From Pseudomonadota bacterium (GTDB taxonomy: Bacteria > Pseudomonadota > Gammaproteobacteria > Burkholderiales > Burkholderiaceae_B): DNA of 64,000 nucleotides. This document shows positions 52,456 through 61,178 of this stretch, one piece after another (positions within the stretch are counted from its first letter, which is position 1; every line of letters begins with the position of its first letter). The position numbers and the translations under genes were made by a program. The stretch covers positions 94,075 to 158,074 of the forward strand of contig JAFAEO010000048.1 of the NCBI GenBank assembly GCA_023423975.1. The letters run 5' to 3'. The notes below the pieces were generated by a model. The model made no database searches and was not told the DNA's origin. It saw only the letters and a program-made list of their open reading frames with translations.

Positions 52456-53406
52456 TCAGAAATAGCCTTCTTTTTTGCGTTTTTCCATGGATGCTTCGCT
52501 AAGCTGATCATCCATGCGCGTAGCCCCTCTTTCGGTAATCTCGGCGATGGCCGTTTCCCGGATAATATCTGCCGGTGTAGCAGCCGTGCTGGCGACCGGG
52601 CAGGTGCAACTGATATCGCCCACCGTTCTGAAGCGGACACTGACCACTTCGCTGTGCTCAGTTTCCTGCTTCGGCGTCAGCGGCGTAACAGGGACCAGCA
52701 TGTCATTGCGACATACGATCTCCCGATCGTGTGCGTAGTAAATATCGGGCAGGGCCAGATTTTCCTGTTCGATGTATTGCCAGATGTCCAGCTCGGTCCA
52801 GTTCGAAATGGGGAACACGCGAATCTGCTCGCCTGGATGAACACGGGCGTTATACAGTTCCCACAACTCCGGGCGCTGCGCCTTGGGATCCCATTGGCCG
52901 AACTCATCACGAAAGGAGAAAATACGCTCCTTGGCCCGGGCTTTTTCTTCGTCACGCCGTGCCCCGCCCATGAGCGCATCAAAACCATGCGCTTCAATCG
53001 TTTCGAGCAGCGTCACGGCCTGCGCGGCATTGCGCGAATCCGTGACACGACGTAGCTTGACGGTTCCCTTGCGAATGGAGTCTTCCACGTGCCCCACCAC
53101 CAACGTGAATCCGTGCTGTGCGACCAGCTCATCCCGAAAGCGGATGACTTCCGGAAAATTATGGCCGGTATCAATATGAACCAGCGAAAAAGGCAATGAT
53201 GAAGGCCGCTTTCCAAGGCGAAACGCCTTGCGGGCCAGGTGCAGCATGACCACCGAGTCCTTGCCGCCCGAAAACAGCAAGGCGGGCGATCTGCTTTGTG
53301 CATAGACTTCGCGAATAATATAAATGGACTCGGCTTCAAGCCGCTTCAGATGCCCGGTATGCAGATGCGCGGGGTGGTGATTAATCGAACCGGATAATGT
53401 ATCCAT
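52456..53406 (-). CDS. cysD: Sulfate adenylyltransferase subunit 2, CysD
   Basis: A 316-residue ATP-sulfurylase catalytic subunit making APS from ATP and sulfate. N-terminal LKRLEAESIYIIREV near 19-33, PP-loop FSGGKDSVVMLHLARKAF near 43-60 and HIDTGHNFPE. The ending MEKRKKEGYF is the family signature. The open frame runs to 53571, but the MDTLSG start at 53406 gives the standard length; an ATG at 53442 is possible. 52 bp after cysH. Confidence 0.95.
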   Translation of the reverse strand: MDTLSGSINHHPAHLHTGHLKRLEAESIYIIREVYAQSRSPALLFSGGKDSVVMLHLARKAFRLGKRPSSLPFSLVHIDTGHNFPEVIRFRDELVAQHGFTLVVGHVEDSIRKGTVKLRRVTDSRNAAQAVTLLETIEAHGFDALMGGARRDEEKARAKERIFSFRDEFGQWDPKAQRPELWELYNARVHPGEQIRVFPISNWTELDIWQYIEQENLALPDIYYAHDREIVCRNDMLVPVTPLTPKQETEHSEVVSVRFRTVGDISCTCPVASTAATPADIIRETAIAEITERGATRMDDQLSEASMEKRKKEGYF

Positions 53407-53458
53407 AGCCAATGTGTTTCCCTGATAATGTGTTTGTCTCATTGCCTGCGGAGCAATG

Positions 53459-54253
53459 TCAATTGTGAACGTGCAGACCACATTCGCGGCTGTCCTGGTT
53501 TTCCCACCACCAGCGACCGGCGCGCGGGTCTTCGCCCACACGGATGGCCTTGGTACAGGGATCGCAACCAATGCTTGGATACCCCTGATAATGCAGTGCG
53601 TTTACCGGCACAGAATAACGCTGCACATACGCCCAGACGTCCTGCTCGGACCAGTCAAACAGTGGGTTGTATTTGCTGATTCCTCGGGCCTCATCCTGTT
53701 CATGCAAATCCAGATCGCTGCGCGTGACAGATTGCTCACGACGCTGACCGGTAATCCAGGCATCGGCATCCGCCAGCGCTGCCGCCAGCGGCACCACTTT
53801 GCGAATATCACAGCACTGGCGGCGTGCCTGTAAGCTTTCGTAAAAGCCATTGATACCGTATTGCTCGATATACGCCTGCACGGCCGATTCATCGGGTGTG
53901 TAAATGGCCAGTCGTGTGCCGTAACGAGACTGGATCTGATCCAGTAGCGTAAGTGTTTCAGCTGGCAGACGGCCGGTCTCAAGTGTAAAGATGTCGATAT
54001 GCGCAGCGATATCCTGATAGTGTTCGCCTTGACCTGTCTCTCGCAATATCACGTCTGTAATAACCATATCTTCCGCCGACAAACTGGAGGCCAGGCGCGT
54101 GTGCGGGTGCGCTTGCGCGATAACAAGCAGGCGTTCGCGCAACTGTCGGTATTTTTCGTCCGGCGTTGCAGGATCAATGGCACGCTTGGGCGGCGCCCAC
54201 AGGATCGGACGTTCAAAAGACGATGCCTGAGTGTGTGCAGAGTGAAAAGCCAT
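53459..54253 (-). CDS. cysH: APS reductase (CysH family, 4Fe-4S type)
   Basis: A 264-residue reductase converting APS to sulfite with thioredoxin. Paired cysteines C147-C148 (RQCCDIRKVVPL) and C230/C233 (IGCDPCT) are the 4Fe-4S ligands that mark APS reductases, while the E. coli PAPS enzyme lacks them. The catalytic cysteine is C258 in ECGLH near the C-terminus. PP-loop region SSLSAEDMV near 56-64. Consequently no APS kinase is needed in this pathway. First gene of cysH-cysD-cysN; an AT-rich dyad lies about 100 bp upstream. Confidence 0.93.
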   Translation of the reverse strand: MAFHSAHTQASSFERPILWAPPKRAIDPATPDEKYRQLRERLLVIAQAHPHTRLASSLSAEDMVITDVILRETGQGEHYQDIAAHIDIFTLETGRLPAETLTLLDQIQSRYGTRLAIYTPDESAVQAYIEQYGINGFYESLQARRQCCDIRKVVPLAAALADADAWITGQRREQSVTRSDLDLHEQDEARGISKYNPLFDWSEQDVWAYVQRYSVPVNALHYQGYPSIGCDPCTKAIRVGEDPRAGRWWWENQDSRECGLHVHN

Positions 54254-54349
54254 AATGTGTCCGTTCTATGCGTAGGATCCTACCCGTTATGCGGGCCAAC
54301 CTACTTCAGTGAGGCTTTATCTTATCGGCTCGTCTCAGGATTCAGAACG

Positions 54350-54370
54350 AATAAATATGTCTTTATTTAT
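54350..54370. promoter_or_regulatory. AT-rich dyad upstream of cysH
   Basis: AATAAATATGTCTTTATTT with arms AATAAA and TTTATT around a short centre, about 100 bp before the cysH start. CysB sites are long AT-rich dyads, so this is a candidate, not a demonstrated site. Confidence 0.35.
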
Positions 54371-54636
54371 AGATGGTGGATATAAACCAGGACAGCCAGA
54401 CGGCGTTATGGTTGTATCGACGGCGGCTATGTGCGTTGCGTCAGCAGGTCAGGTATGTGCATGAGCCGCGATCTGCAGTCCGTGTTATGGTTCGTGTTAT
54501 TTCAGGCAGGCATGTCAATATAGGTAAATAATATAAGTGATGGCCAAAATCACCCGCTGCCGGCAAGCGCTGTCAGACGATAGCCTGCGCGCATTCCCAT
54601 AAACTTGGACATGCTCATAAATTTATTGATTTATTA

Positions 54637-54658
54637 ATAAACGTAAACGCGTTTATTG
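54637..54658. repeat. Perfect inverted repeat in the 3' region of the GMC gene
   Basis: AATAAACG (54637-54644), spacer TAAACG, CGTTTATT (54651-54658). It looks like a repressor operator but lies downstream of the GMC gene and far upstream of cysH. Without a T-run it is not a typical terminator. Confidence 0.45.
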
Positions 54659-54732
54659 GGCCCTCGGAGGTATTGGCCCAGTCGTCGGAAGAAAAGCAGG
54701 TGGTTTGCCGCGCCGCCTTTGCGGGCACTTGG

Positions 54733-56346
54733 TCAGCGAGCGCCCAGAATCAGTTGGGCGCCTTTTTCCGCAATCAGCATGGCTGGCGCGTTTGTATTTC
54801 CCGACGTAATGGTGGGCATGACCGACGCATCGATCACTCGCAGCTTGTTAACGCCATGCACGCATAGCTTGGCGTCGACCACGGCCATCTCATCAGCACC
54901 CATCTTGCAAGTACCCACCGGATGAAAGATAGTTGTGCCGATATCGCTGGCAGCCCGTATGAGATCATCATCGGTCTTGGCCAGCGGACCTGGCCGGAAT
55001 TCCTGCGGCGTGTATTTTTCCAGTGCAGCCTGATCGGCAATGCGCCGTGTCAGCCGGATGCTCTCCAGGGCAACCTGAACATCTTCGTCGGTACTCAGAT
55101 AATTGCACAGAATATCAGGCCGGTCTTCAAGCGAAGGAGAAACAATGCTTACCGTACCGCGGCTGGTCGGGCGGATATTGCATACCGAGGCAGTAAAGGC
55201 AGGAAACGGGTGCAGGCCGTCGCCGAATTTTTCCAGTGATAGCGGCTGCACATGGTATTGCACGTTGGCGCGTTGTTGCCTGAGAGAGGACCGAGCGAAA
55301 ATGCCCAATTGTGACGGCGCCATCGTCAACGGGCCCTTTTTCATAAAGGCGTACTGCAGGCCCATATAGGCTTTGGACAATGGTGACTGCATCATTGTAT
55401 TAAGCGTGCGCACCTTGTTTACCTTGTATATCATGCGCAACTGCAGATGGTCCTGCAGATTGCGGCCCACCCCAGGTAAATGGTGAACTAGCGGAATGCC
55501 CAGCGATTTCATGAGATCGCCCGCTCCTATCCCGGAGCGCTGGAGAATTTGCACCGAGCCAATGGCGCCGGCGCTCAGAATGACTTCACGGCGTGCATTG
55601 GCGTGGAAAAAGTGATCGTTATGGCGAAAGCGTAAGCCCTGGGCCGTGCGGTCGGTGAAGTTGACCCGGTCTATCATTGCATTTGTGATAACGGTGAGAT
55701 TGCTGCGCTCCTTTATCGGCCGCAGGAATGCAGTGGACGCGCTGAAGCGCACGCCTTTTTTCTGGGTAACCTGAAAATACGAAGAGCCTTCATTGTCACC
55801 GCAATTGAAGTCGTCAATTTGCGGAATGCCTGCCTGTTCGGCCGCACGGCGAAAGGCATCCAGGATATCCCAGCGCAGACGCTGCTGCTCTACGCGCAGC
55901 TCACCACGGCCACCATGGAACGCCGTATCGCCCGCGTAATGATGTTCGAATTTTTTAAATAGCGGCAACACATCATCCCAGCCCCAGCCTGGGTTGCCGG
56001 CATTTCGCCAGCCATCGTAATCCTCTTTTTGCCCGCGCATGTAGATCATGCCATTGATGGCGGAACTGCCACCAAGCACACGGCCTCGCGGATAAGCAAT
56101 ACTGCGGCCATTGAGCCCGGCATCGGGGTGCGTGGTGAAACACCAGTCGGTATTGGGGTTGCCGATGCAATAAAGGTAGCCTACCGGAATATGCAACCAG
56201 CGCCATTTATCGTCACCGCCGGCCTCCAGCAACAAGACTCTGCAGGATGGGTCTGCAGACAAGCGGTTGGCCAGCAGGCAGCCAGCCGAACCGGCACCCG
56301 CAATGATGTAGTCAAAGTCGCCATATAGCGTTGTTGTTTCTGCCAT
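54733..56346 (-). CDS. GMC family FAD-dependent oxidoreductase
   Basis: A 537-residue flavoenzyme of the glucose-methanol-choline family. FAD-binding GAGSAGC at 17-23, LLLEAGG near 38-44, GRVLGGSSAINGM near 87-99 (GMC signature 1), AGAIGSVQILQRSGIG near 266-281 (signature 2) and the C-terminal HPVGTCKMG and GNTNAPAMLIAEK. It oxidises an alcohol; the substrate is not deducible. It is choline-dehydrogenase-like, but there are no betI, betB or transport genes nearby. Alone between cysH and the hydroxyacid dehydrogenase gene, both also on the minus strand. Confidence 0.9.
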   Translation of the reverse strand: MAETTTLYGDFDYIIAGAGSAGCLLANRLSADPSCRVLLLEAGGDDKWRWLHIPVGYLYCIGNPNTDWCFTTHPDAGLNGRSIAYPRGRVLGGSSAINGMIYMRGQKEDYDGWRNAGNPGWGWDDVLPLFKKFEHHYAGDTAFHGGRGELRVEQQRLRWDILDAFRRAAEQAGIPQIDDFNCGDNEGSSYFQVTQKKGVRFSASTAFLRPIKERSNLTVITNAMIDRVNFTDRTAQGLRFRHNDHFFHANARREVILSAGAIGSVQILQRSGIGAGDLMKSLGIPLVHHLPGVGRNLQDHLQLRMIYKVNKVRTLNTMMQSPLSKAYMGLQYAFMKKGPLTMAPSQLGIFARSSLRQQRANVQYHVQPLSLEKFGDGLHPFPAFTASVCNIRPTSRGTVSIVSPSLEDRPDILCNYLSTDEDVQVALESIRLTRRIADQAALEKYTPQEFRPGPLAKTDDDLIRAASDIGTTIFHPVGTCKMGADEMAVVDAKLCVHGVNKLRVIDASVMPTITSGNTNAPAMLIAEKGAQLILGAR

Positions 56347-56487
56347 GCTTCCACTCTGCTTATTATTATTTGTTATACGTATAGATCCTTATCCTGATCA
56401 TTATTGAAAATATTCTGCGTTATGACAACGCGTATTTCTACCTATTAGAGACATAAGCTGTAAGCACCCGCGACGGATGTATCCAAA

Positions 56488-57450
56488 TCAAACCTGATTG
56501 CGAATATCGTTACGCATGAACGCATTGATGTTATCCACCAACTGGTCCGCCAACGATTGAATTGCCTGGCGGCTGGCCCATGCCACATGAGGTGTCAGGA
56601 TAAAATCGGGTCGGTTCATCAGGCGCATGAACGGGTGTGTATCGGGCATGGGTTCCTGGGTCACTACATCAAAACCTGCGCCACCAATACTGTTGTTTTC
56701 CAGAGCGTCGGCCAGCGCGGCTTCGTCCACCAGACCGCCCCTGGCCGTGTTGATCAAAAGAGCGGTGGGCTTCATTTGCGCCAGCTCTGCCGCGCCAATC
56801 AGATGACGGGTTGCCGGCGTTAGCGGCAGGTGCAGCGTGAGAATATCTGCCTGTGCGATCACCTCTTCAAAGGGGGTATGTGTTTCCTTTACGTCGGTCT
56901 CTCCCTTGCGAGCGGCGAACAGCACTTTCATGCCCAATGCCTGGGCGCGCCTGGCAACCGCGCTGCCAAGCGCACCTGAGCCGAAAATACCGATAGTGCT
57001 GTCAGCCAGATCGCTGATCGGATAATCAAAATAGCAAAACTGGCCGCTTTGCGCCCAGCGTCCCTGACCGACCGAGCGATGGTAGGGAAGCAAACTGCGA
57101 CGCAGTGCAAAAATCAAAGCCAGTGTATGTTCGGGAACCGTATTGACTGCATAATTGCGGATATTGGTCACAACAATACCCTTGTCGCGACATGCTTGAA
57201 TGTCAACGATATTGGTCCCGGTTGCCGCCACGGCCACCAGCTTGAGCTCGCCCGCCTGTGCCACGTCTTGCGCCGACACCGGCACCTTGTTGGTAATCAC
57301 AATTTGCGCGTTCCGGATCCGTTCGGCAACATCGGCCGGCGCTGTCTGGTCGTAGGCAGTCACTTCATGCTCGAACTCAAAGGCTTTGAGCGCGATAAAA
57401 TCAGGCAATGTAGCCCGATCAAGAAAGACAATGCGAGCAGAAGAAGACAT
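56488..57450 (-). CDS. D-2-hydroxyacid dehydrogenase (glycerate/hydroxypyruvate reductase type)
   Basis: A 320-residue NAD(P)-dependent enzyme. Dinucleotide motif GSGALG at 157-162, catalytic R237 (NTARGGLVDE), E266 (TQEPMPD) and H288 (TPHVAWAS). The lack of an Asp after strand 2 (FAARKGE) hints at NADP use. It probably interconverts a 2-oxoacid and a D-2-hydroxyacid, for example hydroxypyruvate/glycerate. I start at the ATG at 57450 behind AGGAAAAC; an in-frame TTG at 57471 is inside the leader. Divergent from the DUF455 gene. Confidence 0.92.
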   Translation of the reverse strand: MSSSARIVFLDRATLPDFIALKAFEFEHEVTAYDQTAPADVAERIRNAQIVITNKVPVSAQDVAQAGELKLVAVAATGTNIVDIQACRDKGIVVTNIRNYAVNTVPEHTLALIFALRRSLLPYHRSVGQGRWAQSGQFCYFDYPISDLADSTIGIFGSGALGSAVARRAQALGMKVLFAARKGETDVKETHTPFEEVIAQADILTLHLPLTPATRHLIGAAELAQMKPTALLINTARGGLVDEAALADALENNSIGGAGFDVVTQEPMPDTHPFMRLMNRPDFILTPHVAWASRQAIQSLADQLVDNINAFMRNDIRNQV

Positions 57451-57542
57451 GAGTTTTCCTGTGAAAGTCAAAACAAGACTATACCATTGCCTGCCATTGA
57501 CTAAAATAGAGGTTTTGATGAACCCGTTGTTTGTAAACTGAC

Positions 57543-58367
57543 ATGCCCTCTTCTGTCACGCCGCCTCCTGTCGCGCCTGCTGCGTACATATCGCTTCGTC
57601 AGGCAGCGCTGGATGCCCTGGCCGAATCCGATCCCTGCAAAAAAATCACTGCCGTCGATCAGTTGGTATCTACGCTGCCCGTATGCGCCGATCTGGTCCT
57701 GCAACCGACGCGGCCGCTGCCGGGTCGTCCGCAAAGGCCCCAACTGGTGGATCCGCGTGAGGTATCCATACGTTCAACCCATACGCAACAGGGAAAAGCA
57801 GCGCTCATACACTCTATTGCCCATATCGAATTCAACGCCATCAACCTGGCGCTGGATATCATTTGGCGCTTTCCGGGCATGCCCGAGGATTTTTACTACG
57901 ACTGGCTGCAGGTTGCCCGCGAAGAGGCCTATCACTTTTCGCTCGTACGCGGGCATCTGGCCTCTTCGGGCTATCAGTATGGCGACTTTGCTGCCCATAA
58001 TGGCTTATGGGACATGGCGGAAAAAACCGCCAGTGACATTCTGGCCAGGCTGGCGCTGGTACCCCGCACCCTGGAGGCGCGTGGCCTGGATGTCTCTCCG
58101 GCGATCCAGAACAAGTTGCGGGCCGTCAACGATAAGCGCGGCGTTGAGATTCTGGATATTATCCTTCGCGATGAAATCGGCCATGTCAAAACCGGCAATC
58201 GCTGGTACCTGTACTGCTGCGAGCAGCAAAACCAGGATCCCGTGGCCGCTTATGCGGCGCTGATCGATACCTATCGCGTCGGCAAGCCTCGCGGGCCCTT
58301 CAATGTCCAGGCCAGAATGGCGGCCGGATTCACTCAGGCCGATATTGACTGGCTGAATTCCTTATAA
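57543..58367 (+). CDS. DUF455 family ferritin-like protein
   Basis: A 274-residue protein of the DUF455 family, related to ferritin-like diiron proteins such as MiaE. Candidate diiron ligands: E95 and H92 (HIEFNAIN), EEAYHF near 126-131 and DEIGHVKTG near 205-213, giving paired ExxH motifs. Function unknown; possibly an oxygen-dependent hydroxylase. Immediately precedes the dadA-like gene, 81 bp apart to its preferred start, possibly co-transcribed. Confidence 0.88.
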   Translation: MPSSVTPPPVAPAAYISLRQAALDALAESDPCKKITAVDQLVSTLPVCADLVLQPTRPLPGRPQRPQLVDPREVSIRSTHTQQGKAALIHSIAHIEFNAINLALDIIWRFPGMPEDFYYDWLQVAREEAYHFSLVRGHLASSGYQYGDFAAHNGLWDMAEKTASDILARLALVPRTLEARGLDVSPAIQNKLRAVNDKRGVEILDIILRDEIGHVKTGNRWYLYCCEQQNQDPVAAYAALIDTYRVGKPRGPFNVQARMAAGFTQADIDWLNSL

Positions 58368-58448
58368 TTGCATTATTGGTCTTCACAGGCCGGCCTGATC
58401 CGGGCCCTGGCAATAGAACCAACACCTTTTCATATTCACGGAAAAATT

Positions 58449-59702
58449 ATGGACGTTCTGGTACTTGGGGCCGGCATCATCGGGCTGACAACTGCTTACT
58501 ATCTCAACCGGGACGGATTCAACGTCACTGTGATTGAGAGAAACAACGATGTTGCGCTGGAGACCAGTTTTGCCAATGGGGCGCAGCTGTCATACAGTTA
58601 CGTTGCGCCACTGGCCGGCCCGGGCGTCATGAGTCATGTACCCAAATGGCTGCTGGATCGCAACTCGCCCCTGCGTTTTCGTCCCAGCCTGGATCCTGCC
58701 ACCCTGTGCTGGAACGTGCGTTTTGTCAAAGCCTGCAATGCCGCGCAAAGCAACCAGACAACGCGCGAATTGCTTGCGCTGTCATTTCTCAGCCGCGACC
58801 TGTATCACCAAATGATGCAACAGGAGACCATCTCCTTTGACCATAAGCGGGCGGGCAAGCTGGTTGTGCATCGCAGTCGCGATTCCTTTGAGCATGCCGT
58901 TGACCAACTGGACTTTCAGCGTTCACTGGGTTGCGAGCAACGCGCCATGTCGGTCGAAGAATGTATCTCGCTGGAGCCGGCCCTGCAACGCATGCGGGAT
59001 CACCTGAGCGGCGGCATCTATACCGAGAGCGAAGAAAGTGCAGACTGCTTTCAGCTTGCCGTTGCCCTGAAAAATATTTTGCAGCAGCGCGGCGTCACTT
59101 TCCGGTTCAATACCACGGTCAGCCGGCTTGCGGCCGATAGCAATCGCAAAGTGAGCGTGCAGACAACGGCCGGAGAACACCTGGCACCGGATCATATCGT
59201 AGTGGCGCTGGCGTGCGAGAGCACAGCGCTGCTCAAACCACTGGGCATTGCGGTACCGGTCAGCCCGCTCAAAGGGTACAGCCTGACCGTGCCCATTGAG
59301 CGCGCCGCCGACGCGCCGATGGTTAGTATTACCGATTATGAACGCAAGGTCGTCTACGCACGGCTGGGAGAACGCCTGCGTATCGCCGGCATGGCCGACA
59401 TGGTGGGCTTAAACCGCCGCATCGATACCTCGCGTATTGAAGCGCTCAAGCAGGAGGCCCGCAATCTGTTTCCCGACGCAGGCAATTATGATCTGGCCAC
59501 GCTTTGGACCGGGCTGCGCCCGGCTACCCCAAAAGGCAAACCCATTATTGATGCAACCCGTTATGGTAACTTGTGGCTCAATATTGGCCAGGGCGCCCTG
59601 GGCTTTACCCTGGCGCCGGGTTCTGCAAGCGTGATCAGCCATTTGCTGCGCGGCCAGGCGCTGCCCTTTGGCAAAAACGTATTTACGCTGGCCGATGCCT
59701 GA
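58449..59702 (+). CDS. dadA: D-amino-acid dehydrogenase (DadA family)
   Basis: A 417-residue FAD-dependent dehydrogenase that deaminates D-amino acids and passes electrons to the respiratory chain. FAD motif VLVLGAGIIGLTTAYYL near 3-19 (GxGxxG), NGAQLSYSYVAPLAGPGV near 43-60, WTGLRPATPKGKPIID near 352-367 and the final GALGFTLAPGSA are family features. I use the ATG at 58449, since the extra 27 codons upstream precede the FAD motif and overlap the leader. The gene product could be any DAO-family dehydrogenase; DadA is the best match by pattern. Confidence 0.9.
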   Translation: MDVLVLGAGIIGLTTAYYLNRDGFNVTVIERNNDVALETSFANGAQLSYSYVAPLAGPGVMSHVPKWLLDRNSPLRFRPSLDPATLCWNVRFVKACNAAQSNQTTRELLALSFLSRDLYHQMMQQETISFDHKRAGKLVVHRSRDSFEHAVDQLDFQRSLGCEQRAMSVEECISLEPALQRMRDHLSGGIYTESEESADCFQLAVALKNILQQRGVTFRFNTTVSRLAADSNRKVSVQTTAGEHLAPDHIVVALACESTALLKPLGIAVPVSPLKGYSLTVPIERAADAPMVSITDYERKVVYARLGERLRIAGMADMVGLNRRIDTSRIEALKQEARNLFPDAGNYDLATLWTGLRPATPKGKPIIDATRYGNLWLNIGQGALGFTLAPGSASVISHLLRGQALPFGKNVFTLADA

Positions 59703-60091
59703 GCGCCAGGCACAGACGGCGTAAGGGCCGGTTTGGCCGTGCCGGCCTTCGTGTCCGCTACGTCTTACCGGCAACAGAGTGCACCACGGGCCTGGGATGT
59801 GACCGCTGGCTGGCCGGTGACGATTACAATCAGGCAAAGGAGCGCCAATCCATGACGCATGGCCGTATTTTATACCCGAAACGCAATGAAGCATCCATGC
59901 GCCCAATTGTTCTGGCACAGCCTTGTTTTTATGCGAATATACCTTATCTAACATTCGCTTATCTAACGCTTTTCCAACGCCAATACAACGTTTACTGACT
60001 CAGACTTACTGCCTCATTAACCTGCGCCCGTCATGCGATTTCCCAATGCAAATCCCTAACGGTCGTTTAGTGCCTACCGAGACCCGCTGCC
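59703..60091. other. Intergenic region between dadA and the TM2 gene
   Basis: About 390 bp. It contains a GC-rich hairpin after dadA (near 59722-59750), a short candidate frame at 59852-59998 with a good ribosome-binding site, and a 10-bp direct repeat (CTTATCTAAC at 59943 and 59958). Confidence 0.5.
59852..59998 (+). CDS. Candidate small protein (48 residues), doubtful
   Basis: ATG at 59852 follows an AAAGGAGCG ribosome-binding site 8 nt upstream and reads 48 codons (MTHGRILYPK...QYNVY). The product is mildly basic and aromatic, with no signal, membrane segment or motif that I recognise. Its last third overlaps the CTTATCTAAC direct repeats. The good ribosome-binding site is the only support. 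Confidence 0.25.
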   Translation: MTHGRILYPKRNEASMRPIVLAQPCFYANIPYLTFAYLTLFQRQYNVY

Positions 60092-60565
60092 ATGCTCCAG
60101 AAAATTCTCCTGCCCATTATCGTCTTTATCATTGTCCTGATCGGACTGACCTTCGGCGAAGGCGTGTTCACCGCCCTGGCTGTGTGGCTGCATGACATCA
60201 CCGGCCTGGTCATCTATAACTTTTCCGATCTGTATTACACCGTCTCCGAATATGTCTCACGGCATCCGGTCAAAATACTGGTCGCCTTGGTAGTGACGGC
60301 GATCGTATGCATCTGGATCTACAAAAACAAAGATGAAGAACTGACCCGCCAGGCCAGCTCCCGCAAAATAGCCATTTTTCTGGCGATTTTCCTGGGCTGG
60401 CTGGGTGCACACCGCTTTTACAACGGCCAGATAGGCATGGGGCTGCTGTATCTGATCATCAGTTTCATCTGGTTGCCGCTCACAGTATTTCTGAGCCTGA
60501 TCGATGCGGTAAGATATATTTTCATGAATGACGAAGAATACCGTCTGCGCATTCAATCGTCATAA
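60092..60565 (+). CDS. TM2 domain-containing membrane protein
   Basis: A 157-residue protein with an N-terminal hydrophobic segment (5-24), a second at about 63-78 (ILVALVVTAIVCIWIY), and a TM2 domain in residues about 88-145: KIAIFLAIFLGWLGAHRFYNGQIGMG with the conserved G-HRFY-G turn between two helices and DAVRYIFMNDEEY at the end. TM2 proteins are of unknown function. Two more genes follow in the same direction within 100 bp, suggesting an operon. Confidence 0.88.
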   Translation: MLQKILLPIIVFIIVLIGLTFGEGVFTALAVWLHDITGLVIYNFSDLYYTVSEYVSRHPVKILVALVVTAIVCIWIYKNKDEELTRQASSRKIAIFLAIFLGWLGAHRFYNGQIGMGLLYLIISFIWLPLTVFLSLIDAVRYIFMNDEEYRLRIQSS

Positions 60566-60631
60566 TCACCACGCGGCAGGGGCGCAGGCGGCCCGATACT
60601 TCTGCCCGCGTTAACAACGCAAGGAGCGCAT

Positions 60632-61135
60632 GTGAATCTGAACGACCTGACCATTGCCACCGATAATCTTGATCAGCCGCGGCTGCTGAATCACTGGCAA
60701 TGGTTGCTGCCTGCCCAGGTCGAAATCCTGTTGGTCACCAAAACGGCAGACTGCTTTTTGCTTGAACCAGAAACAGGTCATATTCTGTTTCTGGACACCA
60801 ACGACGGCGAGCTCGAGCACATTGCCTCCGACTTCGATGAGTTTCGTACTGTGCTTGCCGACCCCGAATTCATTACCGATTATTTTTCGCTGCTGCTGAT
60901 GGCACCGTTGCTGGAAACCCCGCTACCTGACAATGCCATTTTTGCGCTCGCCACCCCTCCTGTCCTGGGTGGCTCGTTCGAAACTGATGAACTCACGGTG
61001 GTGGATATTTACCAATATTTCGACGAAATGGGTGCACTCTGGCAAAAGCTGAGCCAGATCCAGCTTCCTGAGGATACGGCTGAGGATCCTGATTCGACCC
61101 CGGACGCGGATATCGGCAGCAAAAAAACAAAATAG
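60632..61135 (+). CDS. DUF1851/Tdi1-like protein (T6SS immunity-type fold)
   Basis: A 167-residue acidic protein starting with GTG behind an AAGGAG site. The C-terminal half VLGGSFETDELTVVDIYQYFDEMGALW near 105-131 resembles the DUF1851 / type VI immunity protein Tdi1 C-terminal domain (pattern LGG...ENL.VVD...Y....LW). The last 25 residues are acidic and disordered. No toxin, VgrG or PAAR gene is adjacent, so an immunity role is not shown; such domains also occur alone. 66 bp after the TM2 gene. Confidence 0.6.
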   Translation: MNLNDLTIATDNLDQPRLLNHWQWLLPAQVEILLVTKTADCFLLEPETGHILFLDTNDGELEHIASDFDEFRTVLADPEFITDYFSLLLMAPLLETPLPDNAIFALATPPVLGGSFETDELTVVDIYQYFDEMGALWQKLSQIQLPEDTAEDPDSTPDADIGSKKTK

Positions 61136-61178
61136 TAATTGACGCCAACCCTCGCAGCGCATGAAGCAGGATACAAAG

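Larger units (their letters stand above)
54254..54732. other. Intergenic region between cysH and the GMC oxidoreductase gene
   Basis: About 480 bp without a supported gene. It contains the AT-rich cysH upstream region (54340-54375), a perfect inverted repeat at 54637-54658 and a GGGCC/GGCCC hairpin just right of it. No sulfite reductase or DUF934 gene is present. Confidence 0.55.

Noticed and set aside
54733..56346. Choline dehydrogenase (betA) call for the GMC oxidoreductase
   Set aside because: No bet regulator, betaine aldehyde dehydrogenase or choline transporter is nearby and the GMC family is broad.
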